DNA of 64,000 nt from Thermomonas haemolytica (GTDB lineage Bacteria; Pseudomonadota; Gammaproteobacteria; Xanthomonadales; Xanthomonadaceae), in assembly GCF_004346265.1 (NCBI RefSeq), contig NZ_SMAP01000004.1, positions 62,001 to 126,000 on the forward strand, read 5' to 3'. The translations under genes and the position numbers were made by a program. The notes under the pieces were generated by a model. That model saw nothing but the letters and a program-made list of their open reading frames with translations, was not told the origin of the DNA and made no database searches. This document shows positions 44,937 to 54,239 of this stretch, one piece after another (position 1 is the stretch's first letter; each line of letters starts with the position of its first letter).

Positions 44937-45260
44937 TCAGCGCTCCAGCAGCGCCAGCTTGCCGGGCTTGCCGTCCCATTCGGCGTGGTCGGCCGGCGGG
45001 TCCTTGCGCACGGTCAGCACCGGCCACTGCTTGGCCAGCTCCGCGTTCAGGCCGACGAAGACCTCCTGGCCGGCCGGCACGTCCTCTTCCGGGAAGATCG
45101 CGCCCACCGGGCATTCCGGCTCGCACAGGGTGCAGTCGATGCACTCGTCCGGGTCGATCACCAGGAAATTCGGGCCTTCGTGGAAACAGTCCACCGGGCA
45201 CACCTCCACGCAGTCGGTGTGCTTGCACTTGATGCAGTTTTCGGTGACGACGAAAGGCAT
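44937..45260 (-). CDS. fdxA: 7-iron ferredoxin FdxA
   Basis: A 107-residue cytoplasmic ferredoxin with one [3Fe-4S] and one [4Fe-4S] cluster. The cysteine pattern is [17 protein letters not shown] and [12 protein letters not shown], the hallmark of FdxA. A C-terminal extension ([21 protein letters not shown]) is normal for it. The family carries electrons in general Fe-S and redox metabolism; its exact partner is unknown. The ATG at 45260 is chosen from the conserved [17 protein letters not shown] start. It converges with the BamC-like gene. Confidence 0.95.
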   Translation of the reverse strand: MPFVVTENCIKCKHTDCVEVCPVDCFHEGPNFLVIDPDECIDCTLCEPECPVGAIFPEEDVPAGQEVFVGLNAELAKQWPVLTVRKDPPADHAEWDGKPGKLALLER

Positions 45261-45345
45261 GGGGCGTCCGTATGGCGATGCTGCGTTGCGCATAGTTTAA
45301 CGCCGCGGCCTGTGCGATAGCAGGCGGGTGGCGGGTCGCAAAACG

Positions 45346-45378
45346 CGAAGGCCCGCGTCAGCGACGCGGGCCTTCGGT
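45346..45378 (-). terminator. Terminator-like hairpin beside the tRNA-Glu remnant
   Basis: GAAGGCCCGCGTC (45349-45361) and GACGCGGGCCTTC (45363-45375) are 13-bp arms around a very short loop, opened somewhat in practice. On the minus strand the stem is followed by GCGTTTTGCG. It sits just downstream of the tRNA 3'-end copy, as the true tRNA terminator does for the intact gene. Confidence 0.55.
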
Positions 45379-45383
45379 ATGGA

Positions 45384-45401
45384 TGGCGCTCCCTACGGGA
45401 T
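45384..45401 (-). repeat. 18-bp copy of the tRNA-Glu 3' end
   Basis: TGGCGCTCCCTACGGGAT occurs here and, identically, at 45555-45572 as the 3' end of tRNA-Glu (CCA, acceptor strand and part of the T arm). The copies are direct repeats 171 bases apart. The rest of a tRNA is not present beside this copy. Confidence 0.75.
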
Positions 45402-45516
45402 GGAGGCGGCACGTCCTGTGCCGCCCCTTCGCTGCGCTCCGGGCAGCCTGCGGCTGTCCTGCAATGCTCCAGGCATCGCAGTCGAACCCTGCGGGTCCTC
45501 ATCCCTGCGGTCGCGC
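45402..45516. repeat. Spacer with palindromic repeat modules
   Basis: Between the two tRNA-end copies lies GGCGGCAC, GTCCT, GTGCCGCC (45405-45425), then a second palindrome around CGGGCAGCCTGCGGCTGTCC. In other frames such sequence is read as repeated PERSEG-like peptides known from dispersed intergenic repeats of related GC-rich bacteria. I see no gene. Confidence 0.4.
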
Positions 45517-45547
45517 AAAAAAAGAAACCCGCGCTCGCGCGCGGGTT
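45517..45547 (-). terminator. Intrinsic terminator of tRNA-Glu
   Basis: On the minus strand AACCCGCGC, loop GCGA and GCGCGGGTT form a 9-bp stem followed by TCTTTTTTT, eight bases beyond the tRNA 3' end. Confidence 0.88.
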
Positions 45548-45554
45548 CCGGGAT

Positions 45555-45630
45555 TGGCGCTCCCTACGGGATTCGAACCCGTGTTTTAGCCTTGAGAGGG
45601 CCACGTCCTAGGCCTCTAGACGAAGGGAGC
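45555..45630 (-). tRNA. tRNA-Glu (CUC)
   Basis: A 76-base tRNA on the minus strand with perfect acceptor stem GCTCCCT/AGGGAGC, the T-arm GGTTCGAATCC and encoded CCA. The anticodon stem TGGCC/GGCTA with loop CTCTCAA gives anticodon CTC (45594-45596), reading GAG. Many bacteria read both Glu codons with a TTC tRNA alone; this CTC species suits a GC-rich genome that uses GAG heavily. Confidence 0.95.
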
Positions 45631-45690
45631 ATTGGAGTCAGCCGGCTGGACGACCGGCCGGCGGCATCGGAAGGACGCGCCGAGCTTGCT

Positions 45691-45720
45691 AGTATAAAAG
45701 GCTGCGTCCGCCAATGGCAA
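45691..45720 (-). promoter_or_regulatory. tRNA-Glu promoter, overlapping the pcnB start region
   Basis: On the minus strand TTGCCA (45715-45720) and TATACT (45691-45696) are 18 bases apart, with a start near 45684, 54 bases ahead of the tRNA. On the plus strand TATAAA (45693-45698) lies in the same spot and may serve pcnB. Confidence 0.55.
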
Positions 45721-47114
45721 CGCCCCTTATCTTCGCCGCCGACCGCAGCATGACCGATACCCACGCTTCCCCCGCGCCGCCCGTCCCCCACCTGCGCGTG
45801 ATCCCGCGCGATGTCCACGGGGTGTCCCGCAAGCAGATGAGCCCGAATGCCCTGCGCGTGCTGTACCGCCTGCGCGAGGCCGGGTTCGGGGCCTACCTGG
45901 TGGGCGGCGCGGTGCGCGACCTGCTGATCGGCGGGCATCCGAAGGATTTCGACGTAGCCACCGACGCCACCCCCGAGCAAGTCAAGGCGCTGTTCCGCAA
46001 CTGCCGCCTGATCGGCCGCCGTTTCCGCCTCGCGCACGTGGTGTACGGACGCGAGATCATCGAGGTGGCGACGTTCCGCGCCAATGGCGGCGATGACGAG
46101 GGCGATCGCCAGACTGACGACAGTGGCCGCCTGCTGCGCGACAACATCTACGGCACCATCGAGGAAGACGCGGTGCGCCGCGACTTCACCGCCAACGCGC
46201 TGTACTACGCGATCGAGGATTTCTCGGTGCGCGACTACGTGGGTGGCTACGACGACGTGCAGGCGCGCGTGCTGCGCCTGATCGGCGAGCCCGAGGCGCG
46301 CTACCGCGAGGACCCGGTACGCATGCTGCGCGCGGCGCGGTTGGCGGCCAAGCTCGATTTCAGCATCGAGCCGGCGACCGCGGCGCCGATCCCGCGCCTG
46401 GCGCCACTGCTGGCCGAGGCGTCGCCGGCGCGGCTGTTCGAGGAAACCCTCAAGCTGTTCCTGGCCGGGCACGCGGTGGCCAGCTTCGAGCAGCTGGAAG
46501 CCACCGGCCTGTTGCCAGTGCTGCTGCCGGAGACCGCGCAGGCGCTGGCGGCCAATTCCTCCGGCGCGCTGCGGCGGATGCTGGTGCAGGGGCTGCGCAA
46601 CACCGATCGCCGGGTGGCCAACGACGAGCCGGTGTCGCCGGCATTCCTGTACGCGGTGCTGCTGTGGCCGGCCTATTGCCGGGCGCTGGCGCAACTGCAG
46701 GCGCAGGGCGTGCACCTGGCCGAGGCGCAGCGGCGTGCGGCCGACCGCGTGACCCTCCACCAGCTGGCGCGCACCGCGCTGCCGCGGCGGTTCTCGCTGC
46801 CGATGCAGGAGATCTGGCTGCTGCAGCCGCGCTTCTCGCTGCGCCAGCGCAAGCGCGTGTTCCGCCTGCTGGCGCACCCGCGCTTCCGCGCTGCGTTCGA
46901 TTTCCTCGAACTGCGGCTGGCGGCCTCGGATTCGCATGCCGAAGATGTCGCGTTCTGGCGCGAGGCGCAGCTGCACCCGACCGCGGCCACCGTCGAACCT
47001 GCCGATGCCGTGGCAGGGGTGGATGCGGAGTCCGTGTCTCCCGATGCCGCCGAGCCGGACGACGCCCCGCGCAAGCGCCGGCGGCGCCGGCGCAAGCCGG
47101 GTGGCGGCGCGTGA
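45714..47114 (+). CDS. pcnB: Polynucleotide adenylyltransferase (poly(A) polymerase I)
   Basis: PcnB adds poly(A) tails to RNA 3' ends, marking them for decay. The 466-residue protein has the nucleotidyltransferase motif YLVGGAVRDLLIGG followed by HPKDFDVATDATPEQV with the two metal-binding aspartates, EEDAVRRDFTANALYYA and EARYREDPVRMLRAARLAAK. The tail is basic (RKRRRRRRKPGGGA), for RNA binding. The start could be the ATG at 45714 or the ATG at 45750; both lack a ribosome site, and the conserved part begins at about residue 25. Overlaps folK by four bases. Confidence 0.93.
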   Translation: MATPLIFAADRSMTDTHASPAPPVPHLRVIPRDVHGVSRKQMSPNALRVLYRLREAGFGAYLVGGAVRDLLIGGHPKDFDVATDATPEQVKALFRNCRLIGRRFRLAHVVYGREIIEVATFRANGGDDEGDRQTDDSGRLLRDNIYGTIEEDAVRRDFTANALYYAIEDFSVRDYVGGYDDVQARVLRLIGEPEARYREDPVRMLRAARLAAKLDFSIEPATAAPIPRLAPLLAEASPARLFEETLKLFLAGHAVASFEQLEATGLLPVLLPETAQALAANSSGALRRMLVQGLRNTDRRVANDEPVSPAFLYAVLLWPAYCRALAQLQAQGVHLAEAQRRAADRVTLHQLARTALPRRFSLPMQEIWLLQPRFSLRQRKRVFRLLAHPRFRAAFDFLELRLAASDSHAEDVAFWREAQLHPTAATVEPADAVAGVDAESVSPDAAEPDDAPRKRRRRRRKPGGGA

Positions 47115-47620
47115 GCGAGGTCGTGCGCGCCTGCATCGGCATCGGCGCCAATCTGGGCGATCCGGTGGCGGCGGTGCGCGGCGCGCTGGATGCGCTGGAC
47201 GCGATCCCCGGCTGCCGCCTGGTGGCGGCCTCGCGGTTGTACCGCACGCCGGCGTGGGGGCGGCTGGATCAGCCCGATTTCGTGAATGCCGCGGCCGTGC
47301 TGGAGACCGCGCTGGCCCCGCGCGCCCTGCTCGAGGCGCTGCTGGCGGTGGAGCGCCGTGCCGGCCGCGAGCGCGGCGGCGAACAGGCCGCGCGCCGCTG
47401 GGGCCCGCGCGTGCTCGACCTCGACCTGCTGCTGTACGGCGAACAGGTGGTGGACGAACCCGGCTTGCGGGTGCCGCATCCGCACCTGCACGAACGCGCC
47501 TTCGCGCTGGTGCCGCTGGCCGAGATCGCCGCCGATGTGCCGTTCCCCGGCCACGGCTGCGTGGGCGAGGCCCTGCGCGGCGTGGATGTGACCGGGGTGG
47601 AGCCGATCGCAGGCGCGTGA
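47111..47620 (+). CDS. folK: 2-amino-4-hydroxy-6-hydroxymethyldihydropteridine diphosphokinase
   Basis: FolK transfers pyrophosphate from ATP to the pterin in folate synthesis. The 169-residue protein has the start GIGANLGDPVAAVRGALDAL, SRLYRTPAWGRLDQPDFVNA and the signature RWGPRVLDLDLLLYGEQVV with the magnesium-binding aspartates, then LRVPHPHLHERAFALVPLAE. The GTG start overlaps the pcnB stop (GTGA). The order pcnB-folK-panB-panC-panD is the E. coli one. Confidence 0.95.
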   Translation: MSEVVRACIGIGANLGDPVAAVRGALDALDAIPGCRLVAASRLYRTPAWGRLDQPDFVNAAAVLETALAPRALLEALLAVERRAGRERGGEQAARRWGPRVLDLDLLLYGEQVVDEPGLRVPHPHLHERAFALVPLAEIAADVPFPGHGCVGEALRGVDVTGVEPIAGA

Positions 47621-47691
47621 GCGCGGGCACGCCGTCGCGGTGGCGCCGGCGTTGTGCGCCATAATGCGTCCCCCTTTGCCGGAGCCCGTCG

Positions 47692-48507
47692 ATGAGCGTC
47701 CATGCCGAACGGAAGTCCTGGAGCGTGCCGCAGCTGGCACAGGCGCGCGCGGCCGGCCAGCGGCTGGCGATGCTGACCTGCTACGACGCCAGCTTCGCGC
47801 GGGTGCTGGACGATGCCGGCATTGACCTGATCCTGGTGGGTGATTCGCTGGGCATGGTGGTGCAGGGCCATGCCTCCACCCTGCCGGTGCGGGTGGAGGA
47901 CATCGCCTACCACACCGCGGCGGTGGCGCGTGGCGCCCCGCGCGCGCTGAAGATCGCGGACTTCCCGTTCGGGGCCGATGCCACCCCGGCGCTGGCGCTG
48001 GAGGCGGCGGTGCGCTTCATCCAGGCCGGCGCGGCGATGGTCAAGCTGGAGGGCGCCGGCCACAAGCTGGAGGTGATCCGCTTCTTGGTGGAGCGCGAGA
48101 TCCCGGTGTGCGCGCACCTCGGCCTGACCCCGCAATCGGTGCTGCGGATGGGCGGCTTCAAGGTGCAGGGGCGCGAACAGGCCGCCGCCGAGCGCCTGCG
48201 TGCCGATGCGCTGGCGGTGGCCGAGGCGGGCGCGGCGCTGCTGGTGCTGGAAGGCGTGCCGGCCGCGCTCGCGGCGGAGATCACCGCCGCCAGCCCGATC
48301 CCCACCATCGGCATCGGCGCCGGCCCCGGCTGCGACGGCCAGGTGCTGGTGCTGCACGACCTGCTGGGGATCGACACCGGCCACCGCAAGCCCAAGTTCG
48401 TGAAGGATTTCCTGGCCGAAGGGGGCTCCATCGCCGGCGCCGTGCGCGCCTACCTGCAGGCCGTGCGCAGCGGCGCGTTCCCCACCGAAGAGCACAGCTA
48501 CGCATGA
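47692..48507 (+). CDS. panB: 3-methyl-2-oxobutanoate hydroxymethyltransferase
   Basis: PanB makes ketopantoate from 2-ketoisovalerate and methylenetetrahydrofolate, the first committed step to pantothenate. The 271-residue (beta/alpha)8 enzyme has [38 protein letters not shown] with magnesium ligands, IADFPFG and GRTPQS-like [17 protein letters not shown], ending [24 protein letters not shown] precedes the ATG at 47692. Its stop overlaps panC by four bases. CATAAT at 47660-47665 is a possible -10 box. Confidence 0.96.
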   Translation: MSVHAERKSWSVPQLAQARAAGQRLAMLTCYDASFARVLDDAGIDLILVGDSLGMVVQGHASTLPVRVEDIAYHTAAVARGAPRALKIADFPFGADATPALALEAAVRFIQAGAAMVKLEGAGHKLEVIRFLVEREIPVCAHLGLTPQSVLRMGGFKVQGREQAAAERLRADALAVAEAGAALLVLEGVPAALAAEITAASPIPTIGIGAGPGCDGQVLVLHDLLGIDTGHRKPKFVKDFLAEGGSIAGAVRAYLQAVRSGAFPTEEHSYA

Positions 48508-49370
48508 TCGAGACCATTTCCCGGCTGGATGCCCTGCGTGCGCGCGTCGCCGGCTGGAAGCGCGAGGGCCTGCGCGTCGGCTTCGTGCCGACCATGGGCA
48601 ACCTGCACGCCGGCCACTATTCGCTGGTGGCGCTGGCGCGCCGGCACGCCGACCGGGTGGTGTCGAGCGTGTTCGTGAACCCCACCCAGTTCGGGCCGAA
48701 CGAGGATTTCACCCGCTATCCGCGCACCCCGGAGGCCGATACCCGCGGCCTGCAGGACGCCGGCTGCGACGTGCTGTGGTTGCCCGAGGTGGAGGCGATG
48801 TATCCGTTCGGGGTGGAACTGGCGGCCAAGGTGCACGTGCCGGGCGTGAGCACGGTGCTGGAAGGCGCCTGTCGGCCCGGCCATTTCGACGGCGTATGCA
48901 CGGTGGTGACGCGCCTGTTCAACCAGGTGCAGCCCGACGTGGCTGCGTTCGGGCGCAAGGACTACCAGCAGCTGGCGGTGATCCGGCAACTGGTGGCCGA
49001 CCTGCAGATGCCGGTGGAGATCCTGGCCGGCGAAATCGTGCGCGAGCCCGATGGGCTGGCGATGAGCTCGCGCAACCAGTACCTGTCGCCGCAGGAGCGC
49101 GCACTCGCCCCGGTCATCCATCGCACCCTGCGGGCGATGCAGGCGGCCGCGCAGGCGGGGACGCCGCGCGCGCAGGTCGAGGCCGCGGCGGACGCGGCCC
49201 TGCGTGCGGCCGGGTTCGTGCCCGACTACGCGGTACTGCGGCACCCGGATTTCCGCGAACCGGGCGACGCCGAGGGCGGTCCGCGGGTGGCGCTGATCGC
49301 CGCCCGCCTGGGCCGGACCCGCCTGATCGACAACCTCGAGTTCGACCTGACGCCGCCGACGCGCGGTTGA
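48504..49370 (+). CDS. panC: Pantothenate synthetase
   Basis: PanC joins pantoate and beta-alanine with ATP to form pantothenate. The 288-residue protein shows the nucleotidyltransferase motif [10 protein letters not shown], then [47 protein letters not shown] and the KMSKS-like MSSRNQYL. It overlaps panB by four bases. The next gene, panD, provides its beta-alanine substrate but has its own promoter 47 bases upstream of its start. Confidence 0.97.
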   Translation: MIETISRLDALRARVAGWKREGLRVGFVPTMGNLHAGHYSLVALARRHADRVVSSVFVNPTQFGPNEDFTRYPRTPEADTRGLQDAGCDVLWLPEVEAMYPFGVELAAKVHVPGVSTVLEGACRPGHFDGVCTVVTRLFNQVQPDVAAFGRKDYQQLAVIRQLVADLQMPVEILAGEIVREPDGLAMSSRNQYLSPQERALAPVIHRTLRAMQAAAQAGTPRAQVEAAADAALRAAGFVPDYAVLRHPDFREPGDAEGGPRVALIAARLGRTRLIDNLEFDLTPPTRG

Positions 49371-49431
49371 TTCCCGCCCCGGCTTTCCGGGGCCTCCCGG
49401 GGCGCGTCGGGGCCGGCGCGGGCCCGGTTTG

Positions 49432-49458
49432 TTGCGGTGCGCCATCGGCGCCTATACT
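49432..49458 (+). promoter_or_regulatory. panD promoter
   Basis: TATACT (49453-49458) is a near-perfect -10 box; TTGCGG (49432-49437) lies 15 bases upstream as a shortened-spacer -35. The predicted start is near 49465, 41 bases before the panD ATG. Confidence 0.5.
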
Positions 49459-49505
49459 TCGCAGTCCGCCCGCCGCGGACGGCCCGTTCCACCGGAGTAC
49501 CCCCC

Positions 49506-49886
49506 ATGCAACTGACCCTGCTCAAGGGCAAGATCCACCGCGCCACCGTCACCCATGCCGAGCTGCATTACGAAGGCTCGTGCGCCATCGACGGCCGCCT
49601 GCTCGACATCGCCGGCATCCGCGAGTACGAGCGCATCGACATCTATGACGTCACCAGCGGCGAGCGCTATTCCACCTATGCGATCCGCGGCGAGGAAGGC
49701 AGCGGCGTGATCTCGGTGAACGGCGCGGCCGCGCACAAGTCGCAGGTCGGCAACCTGGTCATCATCTGCGCCTACGTGCAGTGCGACGAGGCCGAGGCGG
49801 CCGCGCACAAGCCGGTCTGCGTGTACGTGGACCGCGAGAACCGGCTGACCCACACCAACCACTCGATGCCCAAGCAGGCGGCCTGA
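49506..49886 (+). CDS. panD: Aspartate 1-decarboxylase proenzyme
   Basis: PanD decarboxylates aspartate to beta-alanine. The 126-residue proenzyme cleaves itself between G24 and S25 (YEGSCAID), making the pyruvoyl cofactor from the serine. The sequence around it and the later [20 protein letters not shown], with N72 and Y58-type catalytic positions, is standard. It needs PanM-like maturation only in enterobacteria; none is expected here. It is followed by pgi after one base, so the two are co-transcribed. Confidence 0.97.
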   Translation: MQLTLLKGKIHRATVTHAELHYEGSCAIDGRLLDIAGIREYERIDIYDVTSGERYSTYAIRGEEGSGVISVNGAAAHKSQVGNLVIICAYVQCDEAEAAAHKPVCVYVDRENRLTHTNHSMPKQAA

Positions 49887-49887
49887 C

Positions 49888-51420
49888 GTGTCCGCGCTGC
49901 TGGACGGCCTGCAGGCGCACGCGCAGCGGCTGGACGGCATGCCGCTGGCACGCCTGTTGCGGGACGACCCCGCGCGCGCGAAAGAGTTCGCCCTGCGCTG
50001 CGGGCCGCTGTATGCCAACTTCGCGCGCCAGCGCTACGACCGCGCGGCGCTGGACGCGCTGTTCGTGATCGCCGAGCGGGCCGACCTGGCGGGCGCGCTG
50101 CGCCGCCTGCTGGACGGCGACACCGTCAACCCCACCGAAGACCGCCCGGCGCTGCACAGCGCGCTGCGCGGGGCGGCCACCGGCTCGGCGTTCGCGCTGG
50201 CCGCGCGCGCGCAGGCGCTGGCGGCGCAGCTGCGCATGCGCGAATTGATCGACGCCCTGGCCGCCGGCCCGGTGACCGACATCGTCAGCATCGGCATCGG
50301 CGGCTCCGACCTCGGCCCGCGCCTGGTGGTGGACGCGCTGGCGCTGCCCGGTGCGCGCTTCCGGGTGCACTTCATCTCCAACGTCGATGGCCACGCCGCC
50401 CGCCGCGTGCTGGCCGCGCTGGACCCGGCGCGCACCGCCGCGGTGATGATCTCCAAGACCTTCGGCACCCAGGAGACCCTGCTGAACGGCGCGATCGTGC
50501 GCGAGTGGCTGGGCGACGACACGCGCCTGTACGCGGTCAGCACGAACGCGGCGCGGGTGGCCGATTTCGGCATCCCGCCGGAGCGCACCCTGCCGATGTG
50601 GGACTGGGTGGGCGGGCGCTATTCGCTGTGGTCGGCGGTCGGCTTCCCGATCGCGCTGGCGCTGGGCATGGAGCGCTTCGAGCAGCTGCTGGAAGGCGCG
50701 GCCGCGCTGGATGCGCATGCGCTGGCCGCGCCGCTGCGCGAGAACCTGCCGGCATGGCACGCGCTGACCGCGGTGTGGAACCGCAATGGCCTGCACGCCG
50801 CCACCCAGGCGGTGCTGCCCTACGATGACCGCCTCAAGCTGCTGCCGGCCTACCTGCAGCAGCTGGTGATGGAAAGCCTGGGCAAGCGCGTCCACCTGGA
50901 TGGGCGCGAGGTCGGCATCGACACCGTGCCGGTGTGGTGGGGCGGTGCCGGCACCGATACCCAGCACAGCTTCTTCCAGGCGCTGCACCAGGGCACCCAG
51001 GTGGTGCCGGCCGACTTCATCGGCGTGCTGCGGGCCGAACATCCGTTCGCGGCCAACCATGCCGCGCTGCTGGCCAACCTGCTGGCGCAGACCGAGGCGC
51101 TGGCCAACGGCCAGGACAGCGACGATCCGCACCGGCGCTATCCGGGCAACCGTCCCAGCACCCTGCTACTGCTGGATGCGCTGACCCCGCAGGCGCTGGG
51201 CATGCTGATCGCGCTGTACGAGCACAGCGTGTACCTGCAGTCGGTGCTGTGGGAGATCAACGCGTTCGACCAGTTCGGGGTCGAGCTGGGCAAGCAGCTG
51301 GCCAGCCGCCTGCTGCCGGCCGTGCAGGGGCGGGGCGAGGCCGCGGCGCAGGTGCATGACCCGGTGACGCGCGCCCTGCTCGACGAACTGCGCGCCGGCC
51401 AGGCGCCGGGAGCGGCCTGA
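49888..51420 (+). CDS. pgi: Glucose-6-phosphate isomerase
   Basis: Interconverts glucose 6-phosphate and fructose 6-phosphate. The 510-residue protein has the phosphoglucose isomerase signatures [65 protein letters not shown] and [12 protein letters not shown] with the catalytic lysine in the last. The start is GTG one base after the panD stop. It is shorter than E. coli Pgi (549 residues), which is usual for xanthomonads. It converges with the receiver-Hpt gene. Confidence 0.95.
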   Translation: MSALLDGLQAHAQRLDGMPLARLLRDDPARAKEFALRCGPLYANFARQRYDRAALDALFVIAERADLAGALRRLLDGDTVNPTEDRPALHSALRGAATGSAFALAARAQALAAQLRMRELIDALAAGPVTDIVSIGIGGSDLGPRLVVDALALPGARFRVHFISNVDGHAARRVLAALDPARTAAVMISKTFGTQETLLNGAIVREWLGDDTRLYAVSTNAARVADFGIPPERTLPMWDWVGGRYSLWSAVGFPIALALGMERFEQLLEGAAALDAHALAAPLRENLPAWHALTAVWNRNGLHAATQAVLPYDDRLKLLPAYLQQLVMESLGKRVHLDGREVGIDTVPVWWGGAGTDTQHSFFQALHQGTQVVPADFIGVLRAEHPFAANHAALLANLLAQTEALANGQDSDDPHRRYPGNRPSTLLLLDALTPQALGMLIALYEHSVYLQSVLWEINAFDQFGVELGKQLASRLLPAVQGRGEAAAQVHDPVTRALLDELRAGQAPGAA

Positions 51421-51433
51421 GCGCAGCTTGCGG

Positions 51434-52162
51434 TCAGGCGGTGGCGGCGGGCGCCAGCAGCAGCTCGTCGATCGCCGCCTCCACCGCGCGCAGGGCGGCG
51501 GCATCCAGCAGCGATTCCTGCAGCGCGCGCACTGCGCTGCCCAGCTTGGCGGCACCCACGAACCCGCAGCTGGCCACCAGCCGGTGCAGCTCCGCGCGCA
51601 GGCTGCTGATATCGGCGTGGGTGGCGGCGTGCACGATCCGCTGCCGCTGCTGCGGCAGTTCGGCCAGGAACAGGGTGCGCAGCGCCTGCACGTGCGCGGC
51701 CTCGCCGCCGAGCGCGGCCAGCGCGGCGGCATCGTCCCAGTCGGCGGGGCGTGCGCCCGGCAGGTGCCGGCGCAGGGCCTCGCGCAGGGCGGCGGCGGTG
51801 ATCGGCTTGAGCAGCACCTCGGCGAACCCGGCCTCGCGCAGGCGCGCGTGCAGGGTCGGATCGGGATCGGCGGTATGCGCCAGCGCCGCAGTGACCAGGC
51901 CGCGCTCGCGCAGCAGGCGCAGCAGGTGCTCACCACGGCCGTCGGGCAGGTTGGCATCCACCAGCAGCAGGTCGAACGCCTGTAGCGCGCAGGCTGATTC
52001 GCCATCGGCGATGTTCGCCACCAGGTGCACCTGCGCCGGCTGCGCCGAGGCGACCGCGGCCATGAACGCGGCGCTGGCCGGATCGTCCTCGACCAGCAGC
52101 AGGCGCGGCGCCGGCGCGGCGGGAGTGGCTGGAGACGAAGATGGTGACGAGGGCGGGGTCAT
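51434..52162 (-). CDS. Response regulator with C-terminal Hpt domain
   Basis: A 242-residue protein that joins a receiver domain (residues about 18-135) to a histidine-phosphotransfer domain (about 145-240). The receiver has the acidic pair E25-D26, phospho-acceptor D69 (LLVDANLPDG), T97 and K119. The Hpt helix holds H193 in AELHRLVASCGFVGA. Such receiver-Hpt proteins pass phosphate between a hybrid kinase and another regulator. No kinase or output regulator gene is next to it, so its partners are unknown. It is divergent from the YdbH-like gene. Confidence 0.88.
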   Translation of the reverse strand: MTPPSSPSSSPATPAAPAPRLLLVEDDPASAAFMAAVASAQPAQVHLVANIADGESACALQAFDLLLVDANLPDGRGEHLLRLLRERGLVTAALAHTADPDPTLHARLREAGFAEVLLKPITAAALREALRRHLPGARPADWDDAAALAALGGEAAHVQALRTLFLAELPQQRQRIVHAATHADISSLRAELHRLVASCGFVGAAKLGSAVRALQESLLDAAALRAVEAAIDELLLAPAATA

Positions 52163-52183
52163 GCGTGCGGTCCTTGCGCTTTG

Positions 52184-52189
52184 TATGCT
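52184..52189 (+). promoter_or_regulatory. -10 box placed for leaderless ydbH mRNA
   Basis: TATGCT ends six bases before the ATG at 52196. There is no ribosome binding site, so the transcript may begin at the ATG. Confidence 0.35.
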
Positions 52190-52195
52190 GCGGCC

Positions 52196-54211
52196 ATGTC
52201 GCGTCCGATCCTAACCTGTGGCCTGGGCCTGCTGGCGTTGCTGGGTGCGCCCGCGCTGCAGGCGCGCAGCGCGCAGCTGCAGGTGGCCCGGGTCGGTACG
52301 CCGGCCGGCTCCGTGGAGCAGCTACGGATAAACCTGGACTGGCCGGACAGGGCCGACAGCGGCGTCCTCGAACTGCAGGCCGCGCAGGTGGATCTGCCGG
52401 CGCTGGGCGGCCGCCTGCGCGCGGTGCGCTGGCGCTGCCCGCTGCGACGGTCGCCGGGGTCCGGCTGGACCTGCGCGGGCACGCTGCGCGCCGCCGGCAT
52501 CGCGCCGATGCAGCTGGCGATCCGGCTGGACGAGACGGCCCTGCACGCCGAGCTGGCACACGCCGGCACCCGCGTGCAGCTGGCGTGCAGCACGGCCCGG
52601 CCGGACGTGTTCGCGGTGGTGCTGGAGCAGGTTCCGCTGGCGTGGATGCAGGGCCTGCTGGCACAGGCCTGGCCGCAGGCGCGCTTCACCGGTGGACATA
52701 TGGATGGGCGCCTGCATCTGCAGGCGGATGCACGGGCATTGCAGGTCGATGGCCCGCTGCAGTTTGCCGCCGCCGGGTTGCAGAACGGCGATGCCAGCAT
52801 CGTCGGCGAAGGCCTCGGCGCGCGCGTGCAGCTGCACTACCGCAGCGCGCCGGAGGCGACCCGCGCGCGCGTGGAGGCGACCTTGCAGGGCGGCGAATTC
52901 CTCGCCGGCAACACCTACGTGGCGCTGCCGCAGACCCCGGTCGGCCTGCAGCTGGAGGCGGTGCGCGAGGGCCCGGGCGGGTGGGTGCTGCCGCGCATCG
53001 TCTGGGACGACGGCGCGGTGCTCACGGCCAGCGCGCAGGCGGCGCTGGATGCCGAGGGCAATCTCGACCACCTGTCGCTGCAGGCCCGCAGTGACGACCT
53101 TGCGCCGTTCAAGCCGCGCTACCTGTCGGGCTGGATGGGCCTGGTCGGGTTGGGCGGGGTGGACCTGCACGGCGGCCTGTCGGTGCAGGCGCAGGTGCAG
53201 GACGGGCGCCTGCAGACGCTGGCGGCGGACCTGCGCCAGGTGGACGTGCGCGACCCGGCCGGCCGCTTCGTGTTCGACCATCTGCAGGGCGACCTGCGCT
53301 ATTCCGCCGGCGTGCCGGTGGCCAGCGCGCTCGAATGGCAGGGCGGCCAGCTATACGGCCTGAAGTTCGGCGCCACAGCACTGCCCTTCACCAGCGCCGG
53401 CGGTGTGCTGGCCCTGCCGCAGGCGACCGTTCCACTGTCGGGCGGCCGCCTGACGCTGCGCGATGCGGTAATCCGGCCGCCGCGCGATGGCGATGGCCTG
53501 GAGATCTACTTCGGACTGCGTCTGGACGACGTCGATTTCGGGCAGGTGGCGCAGGCGCTGGGGCTGCCGCCGTTCCAGGGGCGGCTGCAAGGCGACATCC
53601 CGCGCGCGCACTACGCCCGCGACCGAATCGCGTTCGAGGGCGGGCTCGAGCTGGGCCTGTTCGAGGGCCAGGTGACGTTCTCCTCGCTGGCGCTGGAGCG
53701 TCCGTTCGGTACCGCGCCCAGCCTCAGTGCGGACATCGCCCTGCGTGGGCTGGACCTGCTGCGCCTGACCGAGGTGCTGGGCTTCGGCAGCATCACCGGG
53801 CGTCTGGACGGCCGCATCGACGGCCTGCGCCTGGTGGACTGGACCCCGGTGGCGTTCGATGCCTGGCTGGCCACCGCCGACGCGCCGGGCGTGCGCCGCC
53901 GGATCAGCCAGCGCGCGGTGCAGGACATCGGCAGCGTGGGCGGGGCCTCGTTCGTGCAGACCCTGCAGGGCAGGCTGATCGCGCTGTTCCAGGAGTTCGG
54001 CTACCGCCGGATCGGCGTCGGCTGCCGGCTGGAGAACCAGATCTGCGCCATGTCCGGCCTGCATTCAGAAGGCAACGCTTTTACTATCGTCGAAGGCCAG
54101 GGCCTGCCGCGGCTGGACGTGGTGGGCCACAACCGCGCGGTGGACTGGCCCACCCTGGTCGAGCGCCTGATGGCCGCGGGCAAGGGCGATGTGGCGCCGG
54201 TGATTCATTGA
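52196..54211 (+). CDS. YdbH-like AsmA-family envelope protein
   Basis: A 671-residue protein with an N-terminal signal or anchor (residues 3-25, TCGLGLLALLGAPALQA) and a long body predicted to be beta-rich. It contains repeated short beta-type stretches and the conserved C-terminal block QDIGSVGGASFVQTLQGRLI, which is YdbH/DUF3971-like. In E. coli, YdbH, with TamB and YhdP, forms a bridge for phospholipid transfer between membranes. A DUF1318 protein gene follows 28 bases on, the YdbL partner. It is somewhat shorter than E. coli YdbH (879 residues). Confidence 0.75.
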   Translation: MSRPILTCGLGLLALLGAPALQARSAQLQVARVGTPAGSVEQLRINLDWPDRADSGVLELQAAQVDLPALGGRLRAVRWRCPLRRSPGSGWTCAGTLRAAGIAPMQLAIRLDETALHAELAHAGTRVQLACSTARPDVFAVVLEQVPLAWMQGLLAQAWPQARFTGGHMDGRLHLQADARALQVDGPLQFAAAGLQNGDASIVGEGLGARVQLHYRSAPEATRARVEATLQGGEFLAGNTYVALPQTPVGLQLEAVREGPGGWVLPRIVWDDGAVLTASAQAALDAEGNLDHLSLQARSDDLAPFKPRYLSGWMGLVGLGGVDLHGGLSVQAQVQDGRLQTLAADLRQVDVRDPAGRFVFDHLQGDLRYSAGVPVASALEWQGGQLYGLKFGATALPFTSAGGVLALPQATVPLSGGRLTLRDAVIRPPRDGDGLEIYFGLRLDDVDFGQVAQALGLPPFQGRLQGDIPRAHYARDRIAFEGGLELGLFEGQVTFSSLALERPFGTAPSLSADIALRGLDLLRLTEVLGFGSITGRLDGRIDGLRLVDWTPVAFDAWLATADAPGVRRRISQRAVQDIGSVGGASFVQTLQGRLIALFQEFGYRRIGVGCRLENQICAMSGLHSEGNAFTIVEGQGLPRLDVVGHNRAVDWPTLVERLMAAGKGDVAPVIH

Positions 54212-54239
54212 CGCAGCACAGCAGCGAGGGAGACGGACC

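Noticed and set aside
45383-45589. Small open frames with GCPERSEG- and PTGFEPVF-like peptides
   Set aside because: They come from palindromic intergenic repeats and from the antisense of tRNA-Glu, not from a gene.
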